A stretch of 64,000 bases of DNA from Chryseobacterium oncorhynchi (GCF_002899895.1 NZ_PPEI02000001.1:186001-250000); one strand, 5' to 3'. Shown: positions 16,536 to 25,420, counted from the first letter of the stretch. Notes: generated by a model not told the origin, from the sequence alone. Translations and numbers: made by a program.

Positions 16536-17255
16536 ATGAAAAAAAGCATTCCGTTTTTTATTGTTTCAATGTTGCTAAGTCCATTTGCAAATGCTCAGGT
16601 AAGAGATTTTGTGATTGAGCCACAGATTCAACCTAACTTCTATATTTACAAAACTTTCGGAGTATTCGGAGGTAAAGAATATTCTACCAATGCTGTTTAT
16701 CTGGTTACCAAAAAAGGAGTTGTTTTATTTGATGTTCCATGGCAGAAAACACAATATCAAAGCTTGCTGGATACCATTCAAAAACGTCATAATCTTCCTG
16801 TAATTGCAGTATTTGCCACCCATTCGCATGAGGACAGAGCCGGAGATTTAAGCTTTTACAACAATAAAGGAATTAAAACCTATGCAACAGCCAAAACTAA
16901 TGAACTGCTAAAGAAAGACGGAAAAGCCACTTCTACAGAACTTATAAAAACAGGAAAACCTTACCGTATTGGAGGAGAGGAATTTACAGTAGACTTTCTT
17001 GGTGAAGGGCATACTGCTGACAATGTAGTGGTATGGTTCCCAAAATATAAAATATTAGATGGCGGATGTCTCGTAAAAAGCAAATCGGCAGTAGATCTTG
17101 GATATACCGGAGAAGCCAATGTTGCCCAATGGCCTAAGACCATGGAAAAACTAAAGTCGAAGTACTCTCAAGCTACCCTAGTCATTCCTGGTCATGATGA
17201 ATGGAAAGGAGGTGGACATGTTGAACACACATTGGAACTACTGAACAAAAAATAA
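16536..17255 (+). CDS. bla: Subclass B1 metallo-beta-lactamase (IND/CGB-like)
   Basis: A 239-residue zinc beta-lactamase with signal peptide MKKSIPFFIVSMLLSPFANA. All B1 zinc ligands are present: H96, H98 and H159 for site 1 (THSHED and GEGHT), and D100, C178 and H220 for site 2 (GGCLVK and PGHDEW). From memory the sequence is closest to the chromosomal IND and CGB enzymes of Chryseobacterium indologenes and C. gleum, including the ending HVEHTLELLNKK. These hydrolyse penicillins, cephalosporins and carbapenems in the periplasm. It stands alone, with ordinary base composition and no mobile element, so it is most likely an intrinsic species-level gene. Confidence 0.95.
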   Translation: MKKSIPFFIVSMLLSPFANAQVRDFVIEPQIQPNFYIYKTFGVFGGKEYSTNAVYLVTKKGVVLFDVPWQKTQYQSLLDTIQKRHNLPVIAVFATHSHEDRAGDLSFYNNKGIKTYATAKTNELLKKDGKATSTELIKTGKPYRIGGEEFTVDFLGEGHTADNVVVWFPKYKILDGGCLVKSKSAVDLGYTGEANVAQWPKTMEKLKSKYSQATLVIPGHDEWKGGGHVEHTLELLNKK

Positions 17256-17282
17256 TTTGTTTATACTTTTTTTCACAATAAA

Positions 17283-17308
17283 AAATCCCGAATGAAAATT
17301 CGGGATTT
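17283..17308. terminator. Bidirectional intrinsic terminator
   Basis: Perfect 11-bp arms AAATCCCGAAT / ATTCGGGATTT around a GAAA loop, between the convergent beta-lactamase and tssK genes. Confidence 0.85.
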
Positions 17309-17329
17309 ATATTTTAATAACAGATTGTA

Positions 17330-18469
17330 TTAGTCTAGTACACTCCAGCCTCTCTTAGGGTTAGAATTGGTAGAAACTTCCTGCTCATTAACAATGATAT
17401 TTTCTTTTCTCTGACCGATATAATCCAGTTCACTTAGTTTGGCAAAGATGGTTTCTAAGCTTCTCAACATCTGCTGGATATAAAGTAATGGTTCTCCGCA
17501 ATTGTGGTGGTCATAGTTAGTTTCTGCCACAATAGAAAGCTGGTTCAGTAAAGTATGTGGAGCAATCTCACTCCATTCTAAACTATAGTTAAGCATTTCT
17601 TCCAGTTCAGCAGGAACCAGAAGCTGAGTTGAGTTGTATAAATGAAGCGCCAGTCTTGCAAACGATTCGATTAAAAATACAGGCGGTTGCCAAGGCGTAA
17701 TATTTCTGAATTGGAAATACATATCGCCAAAGTTGTTCACCATTGTGCTGCACAAAAACTTAACGTTCTGTGCCAGTGCTGTATTTTGATTTTTGTGAGA
17801 TGCTTTTTGAATGATCTTAAAAGCATACTGCTGTAAATTTCCGATTGACTTTGCAAAGCTTCCGTAATAATCCACTAAAGCCGGATGACTCTGGATAGAA
17901 GTACATGGCGGGATAAAATTAGAATCTACCTGTGCAATATTAGCTTTTAAATCTACTTTTCCAATAATCAGGTAATTTCCTCCTGAATAACTGCTGTTCA
18001 GGGAAGTTACAGGAAGTAACTCAATATGGTGATTAGGCTGTGCATTAGGGTGGCGTGGCGGAATTTCTTCCGGGTCAATATCTCCAAATGGAACTTTATC
18101 AAAAGGATTTACAGAGATCAGGATATAATATTCTCCATCTACCTGCTCTTCGTTCATTGACTTCGCCAATGATTTCACGCTTATTCTTCTATCGATCAAT
18201 TCTATACGATATCCAGCCATAGTAACAGCGCTGCATCTTTTGATCACCAGCTGCACATCATTGGTGGCAGTGTTATGAACATCAAAAATAGTACGGTCTG
18301 TAAATTCGGTGGAAATAGGCAGAAGCCCATAGTTATATGTAGTAATCCCAAGTGAATTGGAATCTCTGATGGTATCAATTAAGAAATTATCCTGATCATT
18401 AAGGTGTCTTTGGGAAACTTTCATCCCATCCACCCAATTGATTGCAAAATGTTTAATAGGTTGTATCAT
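17330..18469 (-). CDS. tssK: Type VI secretion baseplate subunit TssK (Bacteroidetes type)
   Basis: A 379-residue protein with the layout of TssK from the Bacteroidetes T6SSiii: an opening FAINWVDGMKVSQRHLNDQD, then SLGITTYNYGLLPIS, beta-rich shell-like domains to about residue 190, and a helical C-terminal part with LALHLYNSTQLLVPAELEEM and PLLYIQQMLRSLETIF. TssK links the baseplate to the membrane complex. It is the last of three genes on the minus strand, 27 bp after tssN, ending just before the terminator shared with the beta-lactamase gene. The identification rests on overall layout and neighbours rather than a single catalytic motif. Confidence 0.82.
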   Translation of the reverse strand: MIQPIKHFAINWVDGMKVSQRHLNDQDNFLIDTIRDSNSLGITTYNYGLLPISTEFTDRTIFDVHNTATNDVQLVIKRCSAVTMAGYRIELIDRRISVKSLAKSMNEEQVDGEYYILISVNPFDKVPFGDIDPEEIPPRHPNAQPNHHIELLPVTSLNSSYSGGNYLIIGKVDLKANIAQVDSNFIPPCTSIQSHPALVDYYGSFAKSIGNLQQYAFKIIQKASHKNQNTALAQNVKFLCSTMVNNFGDMYFQFRNITPWQPPVFLIESFARLALHLYNSTQLLVPAELEEMLNYSLEWSEIAPHTLLNQLSIVAETNYDHHNCGEPLLYIQQMLRSLETIFAKLSELDYIGQRKENIIVNEQEVSTNSNPKRGWSVLD

Positions 18470-18496
18470 GCTTAATACTTTTTAATTTTTTTGTGT

Positions 18497-19399
18497 TTAT
18501 GATTTTCTTGTGACTCCCTCCTCTTCATGCTGAATAACTCTCTTACAAATAACCACTTCGTTTTCAGAAATGCTATTTGTAGTAATGTCCTGGTCGAAAT
18601 CTATATATTTTCTAAAGCTGAAAAACGATTTTTTAGTATAAAAGATCCAATAATAAGGCTCTCTTGTTTCATCGGAAAGGTGAATGATAGATCCTGGATT
18701 TTTGTGGTTATAATCATCCACTACCCTATAAAACCAGTCACCAAAAGTAATCCCGGTCGGAAGTGTTTTTGCTTTAATTCTGAATCGGTTTGTATCCTCA
18801 AGATTTTTACTCAATTCAACATTTAAAACCATTAACCTGTCAAAATCAACTCCATCAAAATCAGGAAGTTTCTGTTCCGGAGAATATCTCCATGTTTTAT
18901 AAATATCAAAAGGAATACTGATAAACTGGATATAACAGTAATAAAATACCATTGGTACCACAAAGATCAGCATACTGGTGGCAGCCATTACAGCATACCC
19001 TGTTCCTTTACTCATCCAGTTAAATAACAATGTAAATAAAAATCCTCCCAGTGCTATACACGTTAATGAAAGTATAGATTCAAATAGAATACTCATTGCA
19101 AGAGATTCAATGTGCTTTTTAAAATATCTGTGCAATAAATTCACATGAATAATCCCAAAAATAAGGTAAATAACCTGTGCAATGAGATACCAATAAGGAT
19201 TAAAAAGATTTCCGGCAAATCCAAAAACACCCGGAATAGCCAGGCATAAACTGCACAGAAGAACGTATATAATAATGACTTTAATTTTTATCGCAGGTTT
19301 ATTTCTCCTGATGATTCCCAGGATAAACATCATTATAACTGCGATTAAAGGCATTAGGATATACCTTAAAAAAATACCTTTTACTGAAGAGATTTCCAT
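18497..19399 (-). CDS. tssN: TssN-family T6SSiii membrane protein
   Basis: A 300-residue protein with about five membrane segments in the first 165 residues (around 10-28, 40-60, 65-88, 98-122 and 132-160) followed by a soluble domain with PDFDGVDFDRLMVLNVELSK, LPTGITFGDWFYRVVDDYN and PYYWIFYTKKSFFSFRKY. This arrangement fits TssN, which is specific to the Bacteroidetes T6SS and is thought to take the place of the TssJLM membrane complex. It lies between tssG and tssK with gaps of 54 and 27 bp, which supports the call. Confidence 0.8.
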   Translation of the reverse strand: MEISSVKGIFLRYILMPLIAVIMMFILGIIRRNKPAIKIKVIIIYVLLCSLCLAIPGVFGFAGNLFNPYWYLIAQVIYLIFGIIHVNLLHRYFKKHIESLAMSILFESILSLTCIALGGFLFTLLFNWMSKGTGYAVMAATSMLIFVVPMVFYYCYIQFISIPFDIYKTWRYSPEQKLPDFDGVDFDRLMVLNVELSKNLEDTNRFRIKAKTLPTGITFGDWFYRVVDDYNHKNPGSIIHLSDETREPYYWIFYTKKSFFSFRKYIDFDQDITTNSISENEVVICKRVIQHEEEGVTRKS

Positions 19400-19453
19400 T
19401 TTTTTCTTTTCGAATTTATACTTTGTTGGTAGTTGTAAATATAATAAAATAAT

Positions 19454-20395
19454 TTAGAGGAATGTAGAGTATCCAAGGCGGCTGGCATTTCTTTCATCAT
19501 CCATAAGGCTGAACGAGTATTCTACCTTTTCTGTGACAAAATTTTCCTCTATATCCACCGTTACCGGAAGAAAATAATCATATAAGGCCTGAAGAACATT
19601 TCTAAAAGGACTTCCGGGAATATATTTCTTCATATCCTCATAAGGAATCGGGCCAATATTGACCACCCAGTTCCTTTGCCCATCCATATGTCTTCCACTC
19701 GGAATATATGTAACTCCCAACCTTGAATTTCCCAACAGCATAGAGTCATTATTTTTCTCTATTCCATCAATAATATTTGGCGAAAAAGTTACCTCTACAG
19801 GTACTTGCAGAAATGCGGTCATACATCTTTCAAACCATTTCTTATCTCCACGGATCTGGTGAAAAAATGGCAAAATATGCATAAAAACATAAGCGTTTTT
19901 CTTATCCAGCATATTAACCAGTGGCCACAATTCGCTTACTGTCTCCAGCAAAGAATCTGTATTACTGGAAATATCAAACTCAGACTCTTTAAGTAAAGCA
20001 CTGATCTCTGTAAAAAATACTTCTAACTCAAAAGGACGGAAGAACTTTCGGGCATCATCTTCTACTCTTTTCTGCTTCCGGATTTCCCTTACTACAGTAT
20101 CTACATTTTTTCTGGAAGCTCCAAGAGATGGCGGATGAAATAGTCCCTCAGGAAGGTAATCGTAAATTCCCTCTCTATAACTCTCTATAGTGAATACTTC
20201 CTCATCAAAGCCTAAATAGCTGCTCGAAATGCTTTTAATATCTTTTAAATAGGCACGATCATTCACGCCTACCCTTTCAATAAAGATATTACTTACTGTC
20301 CGTTGGTATTTTAAAAGGTTAACAGCCACAGCTTCAGCTTTAAAGTCTGTCTGCAGCTTATTGTAATTCATGTCTACAATATTGTTCTCATGCAT
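19454..20395 (-). CDS. tssG: Type VI secretion baseplate subunit TssG (Bacteroidetes type)
   Basis: A 313-residue soluble protein, the first gene of the tssG-tssN-tssK unit. The segment VSNIFIERVGVNDRAYLKDI, then YLPEGLFHPPSLGASRKNVD, the central FRPFELEVFFTEISALLKES and the end with GNSRLGVTYIPSGRHMDG and NWVVNIGPIPYEDMKKYIPG match the general form of TssG in T6SSiii: a baseplate wedge protein that pairs with TssF. A second in-frame Met lies at residue 9. No tssF, sheath, VgrG or ClpV gene is present nearby, so the rest of the apparatus must lie elsewhere in the genome. Confidence 0.72.
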   Translation of the reverse strand: MHENNIVDMNYNKLQTDFKAEAVAVNLLKYQRTVSNIFIERVGVNDRAYLKDIKSISSSYLGFDEEVFTIESYREGIYDYLPEGLFHPPSLGASRKNVDTVVREIRKQKRVEDDARKFFRPFELEVFFTEISALLKESEFDISSNTDSLLETVSELWPLVNMLDKKNAYVFMHILPFFHQIRGDKKWFERCMTAFLQVPVEVTFSPNIIDGIEKNNDSMLLGNSRLGVTYIPSGRHMDGQRNWVVNIGPIPYEDMKKYIPGSPFRNVLQALYDYFLPVTVDIEENFVTEKVEYSFSLMDDERNASRLGYSTFL

Positions 20396-20651
20396 AGTGT
20401 TTCCTGTGATTATGACTTGTAAAGATAATATATCTCGTAAGTTTGAAAAAATATTTTGGCAATAATTTTATCCTAAAAATACTAATTTATTAACATTAAA
20501 AGGAATAATTTAAAGTAAATTCCGTAAAAATACGGTAAAAAGCATATCAGCCCTATGTTTAAAAGTAACAGGTTCCTGTTCAAAATCAGCTATTTAAAAA
20601 TTTTATCCTAATATTTTATAAAGTCTATTTCTTTTGCAATCCAGCCTCCCT

Positions 20652-20686
20652 CATTATACATTATACATTATACATTATACATTATA
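20652..20686. repeat. Five tandem copies of the heptamer CATTATA
   Basis: Five perfect 7-bp units, followed by a partial C. It lies in the divergent region between tssG and the nuclease gene. Such tracts can change copy number by slippage. Confidence 0.9.
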
Positions 20687-20819
20687 CAAAAATAACCTGC
20701 TTCCTTAATTTACCCTCCCAAACCTAGTACAATTCCCTACTTTATTTAGATTAAATTTTATTAACACTTTATTACGGAATAAATTCAGGATAATTTATGC
20801 ACATTCGGAAAGCGGGCCG

Positions 20820-20827
20820 TATCTTTG
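20820..20827 (+). promoter_or_regulatory. Bacteroidetes -7 element (TATCTTTG) of the nuclease gene
   Basis: TATCTTTG fits TANNTTTG exactly and is 23 bp before the ATG at 20851, implying a leader of about 17 nt. Confidence 0.65.
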
Positions 20828-20850
20828 CAGCCTGAAAATTGTTATTTAAA

Positions 20851-21642
20851 ATGAAAAGTATTTATTCTAAAATTCTGATTTTAGCATTCATTTCCTCTTC
20901 ACTTTATTCTTATGCGTGGGGATTAACAGGTCATAGAGTCATTGCTGACATCGCCGAAAACCACCTTTCGAGAAAGGCTAGAAGAGAGATCAAAAAAATA
21001 ATGGGGAAAGAGCGTTTGGCTTACTGGGCCAACTGGCCGGATTTCATTAAGTCTGATACTACAGGCGTATGGAAGCAGGCTTCATCTTGGCATTATGTAA
21101 ACATTGATCCACAAACAGATCTTAAGGCTTTTGATCAAAATCTGAAGATGCAGGCAGGTCCAAGTCTTTATACTCAGGTGAACACTTTATCCAGTCAAAT
21201 TAAGGATAAAAACACTTCTGAAAAGGACATAAAAATTGCTTTGATCTTCCTTATTCATATTATGGGTGATCTTGCTCAACCTCTACACGTAGGAAGAGCT
21301 GAAGATTTGGGAGGAAATAAGATCAATGTTACTTACTTTGGCGAAAAAACAAACTTACACTCTGTTTGGGATGGGAAACTAGTTGATTCTCAAAAGTACA
21401 GCTATACCGAATATTCCAAGCTTTTAGATATTAAATCTAAAGAAGAAGTAGCACAAATTCAATCCGGAACACTTGAAGACTGGTTGTATGATTCGCATAA
21501 AATTGCCAACAAAATCTACGCACAGACTCCAAATGATTCAAAATTATCCTACGATTACCAGTATAAATTCAACGAAACAATGGAGAGACAACTATTGTAC
21601 GGAGGATTAAGACTGGCGAAAGTATTGAATGAATTATTTTAA
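20851..21642 (+). CDS. S1/P1-type zinc-dependent nuclease, secreted
   Basis: 263 residues from the ATG at 20851; the frame also reads from a TTG at 20839. The signal peptide (MKSIYSKILILAFISSSLYS, then YA) precedes the mature N-terminus WGLTGHRVIADIAENHLS, in which the Trp and His are zinc ligands in the S1/P1 family. Further ligands are seen in YWANWPDFIKSD, SSWHYVNID, IHIMGDLAQPLHVG, and NLHSVWDGKLV. These enzymes cut single-stranded DNA and RNA and 3'-nucleotides in the periplasm or outside the cell, commonly for phosphate and nucleotide scavenging. Length is usual for the bacterial family. Confidence 0.93.
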   Translation: MKSIYSKILILAFISSSLYSYAWGLTGHRVIADIAENHLSRKARREIKKIMGKERLAYWANWPDFIKSDTTGVWKQASSWHYVNIDPQTDLKAFDQNLKMQAGPSLYTQVNTLSSQIKDKNTSEKDIKIALIFLIHIMGDLAQPLHVGRAEDLGGNKINVTYFGEKTNLHSVWDGKLVDSQKYSYTEYSKLLDIKSKEEVAQIQSGTLEDWLYDSHKIANKIYAQTPNDSKLSYDYQYKFNETMERQLLYGGLRLAKVLNELF

Positions 21643-21943
21643 TTACCGGTTGCTGGTAAACATTTAAGAATACTGGCTACAGTTAAAATATTACTTAATA
21701 GTTATAAAACGGAACTTCGGTTTCGTTTTTTTTTGTTTAGAATTTAAGGCTCTTGCACTATTTCAATATTTAAGCTTTAAAAATAATGTTCTTACCCATC
21801 TTCTAATGAAATTAACTTCTAAAGTCTTACCTCTTGATTTTCCCTATAATACTACTTTTTTCAAAAAAAATCAAAATAGGTGTAACCTTTTCACTTTGCC
21901 AAACGTATATATTATAGTAACTCTTTTTTTGAGGATAAAATAA
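21643..21943. other. Intergenic region upstream of rpoD
   Basis: A 301-bp gap. It holds the terminator at 21706-21734 and the upstream region of rpoD, which is AT-rich; a TTTG at about 21894 could be a -33 element, but no convincing TANNTTTG box follows at the right distance. No ORF or RNA seen. Confidence 0.5.
21706..21734 (+). terminator. UUCG-tetraloop intrinsic terminator of the nuclease gene
   Basis: Stem AAAACGGAAC / GTTTCGTTTT (one G-U pair) around a TTCG loop, closed by C-G, then a run of T. The same stem-loop recurs on the minus strand at 37185-37208. Confidence 0.9.
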
Positions 21944-22810
21944 ATGAGACAATTAAAAATCACTAAGCAGGTTACCAACAGGGAAACTGCTTCATTAGAC
22001 AAGTATTTGCAGGAAATTGGTAAAGTGGAACTAATTACTGCGGACGAGGAAGTAGAATTGGCACAAAGAATACGTGCTGGCGACAGAGCCGCACTAGAGA
22101 AATTAATCAAGGCCAACCTTCGTTTCGTGGTTTCTGTATCCAAGCAATACCAAAATCAAGGTCTTTCCTTACCCGATTTGATCAATGAGGGTAACCTAGG
22201 ATTAATGAAGGCGGCAAAAAGGTACGATGAAACTAGAGGTTTCAAATTTATCTCTTATGCAGTATGGTGGATCCGTCAATCAATTTTACAGGCGTTAGCT
22301 GAGCAATCCAGAATTGTAAGACTTCCGTTGAACAAAATTGGTTCCATCAATAAAATTAATAAAGCATATGCTCACCTTGAGCAGGAAAATGAAAGACCAC
22401 CTTCTCCGGAAGAATTGGCTGAAGTTCTTGACATGAGTGAGGAGGACATTAAAGAATCTATGAAAAACTCCGGAAGACACCTGTCTATGGATGCTCCTTT
22501 AGTAGAAGGGGAAGATTCTAACCTTTATGATGTATTACGTTCAGGAGAATCACCAAGTCCTGATAAAGACTTAATGCTTGAGTCTCTACAAATTGAGATT
22601 GAAAGAGCATTGAATACTTTAACTCCAAGAGAGGCTGATTTGGTAAGACTATACTTCGGACTGAACGGAAAACACCCAATGACTTTAGAAGAAATTGGTG
22701 AGACTTTCGATCTTACAAGAGAGAGAGTTCGTCAGATCAAAGAAAAAGCAATTAAGAGACTAAAACACAATACCAGAAGTAAGATCCTTAAATCTTACCT
22801 AGGTAAATAA
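21944..22810 (+). CDS. rpoD: Primary RNA polymerase sigma factor RpoD (sigma-70, Bacteroidetes type)
   Basis: A 288-residue housekeeping sigma factor. It lacks region 1.1, as is normal in Bacteroidetes. Region 1.2 begins with [20 protein letters not shown]; region 2 has [20 protein letters not shown] and [17 protein letters not shown]; region 3 has [12 protein letters not shown]; region 4 has [18 protein letters not shown] and the recognition helix of [19 protein letters not shown]. It recognises the TTG / TANNTTTG promoters seen throughout the window. It is monocistronic, with its own terminator. Confidence 0.97.
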   Translation: MRQLKITKQVTNRETASLDKYLQEIGKVELITADEEVELAQRIRAGDRAALEKLIKANLRFVVSVSKQYQNQGLSLPDLINEGNLGLMKAAKRYDETRGFKFISYAVWWIRQSILQALAEQSRIVRLPLNKIGSINKINKAYAHLEQENERPPSPEELAEVLDMSEEDIKESMKNSGRHLSMDAPLVEGEDSNLYDVLRSGESPSPDKDLMLESLQIEIERALNTLTPREADLVRLYFGLNGKHPMTLEEIGETFDLTRERVRQIKEKAIKRLKHNTRSKILKSYLGK

Positions 22811-22834
22811 TTTTAGCGCAAACTATTTTATAGG

Positions 22835-22863
22835 CGGAGTCTGTTTTCAGGCTCCGTTTTTTT
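22835..22863 (+). terminator. Intrinsic terminator of rpoD
   Basis: Stem CGGAGTCTG / CAGGCTCCG (one G-U pair) with a TTTT loop and a T-run of seven. Confidence 0.9.
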
Positions 22864-22875
22864 ATTTTTGTATCT

Positions 22876-23304
22876 ATGGATACTTTTATTTTGATCGGTG
22901 GATTAATATTAACTTTTATTTTAATAAATATTATAGCCCATTTCTATTTAAAATATAAAAATAAACTCTTTTTTACCTACATCAAAGACAGAAAATATAT
23001 TTTAATAAAAAATGTAGAAACTGAAATCGAAGGATATTCAAAATTAGGGTATAAATTCACCTATAGAAAGGCTAATATTATTTTTCTGGAGGGTGAAATT
23101 TTTATATTATCATTTAATAATTCAATCATTCAATTAACAAAAAGCAACGAATCTTTTCCAAGTGTCTTTTATAAATATACCTATGATTCAAAATTAAAAG
23201 TAAATGACATACTTGAAATAAAAAATACCAACCTTAATATAAAAGTACGTTTGAATTTTAAATATAAAGATGTTGATTTACATTCTATTGATAAGCATTT
23301 GTAA
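22876..23304 (+). CDS. Hypothetical membrane-anchored protein
   Basis: A 142-residue protein I do not recognise. It has one N-terminal membrane segment (residues about 4-25, FILIGGLILTFILINIIAHF) and a soluble C-terminal part of predicted beta strands that is rich in Lys and Ile (YILIKNVETEIEGYSKLGYK, ANIIFLEGEIFILSFNNSII). Its codons are even richer in A and T than those of its neighbours. It sits 12 bp past the T-run of the rpoD terminator, with a 59-bp gap to the dioxygenase-like gene, so it could head that unit. Confidence 0.7.
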   Translation: MDTFILIGGLILTFILINIIAHFYLKYKNKLFFTYIKDRKYILIKNVETEIEGYSKLGYKFTYRKANIIFLEGEIFILSFNNSIIQLTKSNESFPSVFYKYTYDSKLKVNDILEIKNTNLNIKVRLNFKYKDVDLHSIDKHL

Positions 23305-23363
23305 CAATTTTTTAAATACCTTCAACTAATACCATTATAACATTCAATTCGAAAAGATTAAAC

Positions 23364-24596
23364 ATGACTACTCTACCATTTGAAAACAAAATTTCTAAAG
23401 ATAAAAACGTTTTTGTTGTTTTGCAAAACGACAATACGGTCAATTCTGAGCTTCAATACCTCATCGAGAATTTCTGTGGATTGGTGATCAATAACCTTTC
23501 TGATACAGAGATTGACTTTATCAATAAAAAAATATACGTGTGTGGAGACCTCAGCCTACTTACAAAGACCACTCTCTTTCTTAATATTATAGAAGAGTTT
23601 TCAGTTAATTATGAAAATTATAACCCGGAAAAATCAAAAATAGTAACACTGGGAGAAGTTCCAGTAGTCATCAGCAATGCCGGTGTTTACTACAGGAAGC
23701 TGTTTGTAGATGAACGTAATTTTGATCAAATCAAATCTGAACATGATTTTCAGGAACTTACAGAATCCAATAAGGAAAGCAAGGCTCTAAGAAAAGGGAT
23801 CTACCTCAGCAAAGTAACCAAAGATACTGCTGAAGACGGAAAAGATGCCTTTCATTATCATCTTTTGAGATGCTCCAGTAATTTAACAGGACCTACAGAT
23901 AATTTCCGCAGTACGGATACAAAAATTATCAATATATTAAATAATTGTGTGCAGGAAAGTTTCGATAGTAAAACAGAACTTAATCACGCTCTGGTACAGA
24001 TCTATGAGAATAAAAAGAAAACTGTTGATTCTGAAAAGGAAGTAAAAGCTAAAATCAAGGCACATTCAGATAAAACTAAAGACATGCCCAAGGAAGGACT
24101 TATTGCATTTTGTACTTTCTATGATAATTCTAATACTGAACAGCTAAAACCATCAACTACCGATAGATTCGATTGGTGCTATAAACAAACAAGTGCCCTG
24201 ACAAGATTGCATTTCAAGCTAAAGAAAAATGTGGATGATGATTCTTTGGAAAAGGAATTCAGTGTTACTTTATACCCGAATTCTGCTTTTATAATCCCGC
24301 TTTCCACCAACAGGCTCTATACCCATGAAATAAAGCCGTCTGTTTTGGGCGTTGATCAAATTCCTATAAGAATGGGATATGTAGTGCGTTGTTCTGATCT
24401 GGAAGCCATGCATACAGATAATCAGACTTATATTAAAGAAAATGACAGCTATATTAAACTTGAAAAAATGACTCCTGAACTTCAGGAAGAACTTCGTAAT
24501 TCTTATTATGAAGAAAATATCTCTGAAAAGATGATGGAATATGGGAAAATTCATTTCAGCATGAACTCTGGTGATTATGAAAAACCTATTTTTTAA
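23364..24596 (+). CDS. AlkB-like Fe(II)/2-oxoglutarate dioxygenase-fold protein (long paralogue)
   Basis: A 410-residue protein. The C-terminal half carries the double-stranded beta-helix signature of AlkB-type 2-oxoglutarate dioxygenases: H234-x-D236 (KAHSDKTKD), H321 (LYTHEIKPS) and R336-x5-R342 (IPIRMGYVVR). Upstream of it NHALVQIYENKKK and RCSSNLTGPTDNF align with the next gene's NNALIEVYDSTYS and RTTTRYAIPAVVF, showing that the two are paralogues. The first 150 residues are unassigned. Iron- and 2-oxoglutarate-dependent hydroxylation or demethylation is therefore possible; the substrate, whether nucleic acid, protein or small molecule, is unknown. Confidence 0.65.
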   Translation: MTTLPFENKISKDKNVFVVLQNDNTVNSELQYLIENFCGLVINNLSDTEIDFINKKIYVCGDLSLLTKTTLFLNIIEEFSVNYENYNPEKSKIVTLGEVPVVISNAGVYYRKLFVDERNFDQIKSEHDFQELTESNKESKALRKGIYLSKVTKDTAEDGKDAFHYHLLRCSSNLTGPTDNFRSTDTKIINILNNCVQESFDSKTELNHALVQIYENKKKTVDSEKEVKAKIKAHSDKTKDMPKEGLIAFCTFYDNSNTEQLKPSTTDRFDWCYKQTSALTRLHFKLKKNVDDDSLEKEFSVTLYPNSAFIIPLSTNRLYTHEIKPSVLGVDQIPIRMGYVVRCSDLEAMHTDNQTYIKENDSYIKLEKMTPELQEELRNSYYEENISEKMMEYGKIHFSMNSGDYEKPIF

Positions 24597-24615
24597 ATAT
24601 GTAAAATAAAGAAAA

Positions 24616-25404
24616 ATGAGCTTTCCTGAATTTTATATCATCACTCTTCCTTTAGAAGAAAATCTTTTCGATCCATTATTCAATTCTGCTGAATTTGAAT
24701 CTACCGGAAAAGGCAGGATTGGAAACCATCTTGTAAATAGCGACGGTCCGCTTATTCCTATTGTAAGAACCACCACTCGATATGCCATTCCAGCTGTTGT
24801 ATTTTCAGATATTCATCATAAGCTTGTGGGCAGTATTAATGATACGTTACTTGAAAATCATATTGATGTACCTGTACAGAATTTCAACAACGCTTTAATT
24901 GAAGTGTATGATTCTACTTATTCTAAAATGAATTACCATTCTGATCAGGCATTGGACTTGGACAGCGATTCTTTTATAGCACTTTTTACATGCTATGAGA
25001 AGCCTGAAGAGCTGGAGGAGTTTCATTTAAGAAAACTCGTTATTAAAGACAAAGTAACCAATGAAGAGGCTGAAATTATACTTCATCATAATTCTGTGGT
25101 TTTATTTTCTGTTGAAACCAATAAAAGATTTCAGCATAAAATTATATTGAATTCATCATCAAATACAATATCCAATAATAAGTGGTTGGGAATAACTTTC
25201 CGAACTTCAAAAACCTATATTCAGTTCAAAGATGAGCTTCCTTATTTTTCTACTGGTGAGGTATTAACATTGGCAGATAAAGATCAGGAATCAGAGTTTT
25301 TCCAGCTGAGGGGTCAGGAAAACAGATCACTGGATTTCGTTTATCCCAATTTATTATACACCATAAGTAATGCGGACCTTATAAAACCTATTACCAAAAC
25401 ATAA
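24616..25404 (+). CDS. AlkB-like Fe(II)/2-oxoglutarate dioxygenase-fold protein (short paralogue)
   Basis: A 262-residue paralogue of the preceding gene, 19 bp downstream. It has the AlkB-type core: H108-x-D110 (NYHSDQALDLDSDSF), H174 (RFQHKIIL) and R196 (WLGITFR). At the position six residues before that Arg, where AlkB and the long paralogue have a second Arg, this protein has Trp190, so 2-oxoglutarate binding may differ. The N-terminal 45 residues are unrelated to those of the long paralogue. The two proteins may work together as a heteromer or act on related substrates. Confidence 0.68.
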   Translation: MSFPEFYIITLPLEENLFDPLFNSAEFESTGKGRIGNHLVNSDGPLIPIVRTTTRYAIPAVVFSDIHHKLVGSINDTLLENHIDVPVQNFNNALIEVYDSTYSKMNYHSDQALDLDSDSFIALFTCYEKPEELEEFHLRKLVIKDKVTNEEAEIILHHNSVVLFSVETNKRFQHKIILNSSSNTISNNKWLGITFRTSKTYIQFKDELPYFSTGEVLTLADKDQESEFFQLRGQENRSLDFVYPNLLYTISNADLIKPITKT

Positions 25405-25420
25405 TTTTAAAATAATCACA

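Larger units (their letters stand above)
20396..20850. other. Divergent intergenic region with heptamer repeats
   Basis: This 455-bp gap lies between tssG (minus) and the S1/P1 nuclease gene (plus). It holds five CATTATA repeats (20652-20686) and a TANNTTTG box at 20820-20827. A TATTTTTG box can be read on the minus strand at 20694-20687, but it is 290 bp from tssG and lacks a convincing -33 element. I see no ORF or RNA gene in it. Confidence 0.6.

Noticed and set aside
16536-17255. Horizontally acquired resistance gene
   Set aside because: Base composition matches the surroundings, no integron or insertion sequence is near, and related enzymes are chromosomal in this genus.
20652-20686. CRISPR array
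   Set aside because: The units are 7 bp with no spacers; this is a simple tandem repeat.
20851-21642. S1/P1 nuclease as a T6SS effector beside tssG
   Set aside because: It has a Sec signal peptide, is divergent from the tss genes and has no adjacent immunity gene; a secreted scavenging nuclease is the simpler explanation.
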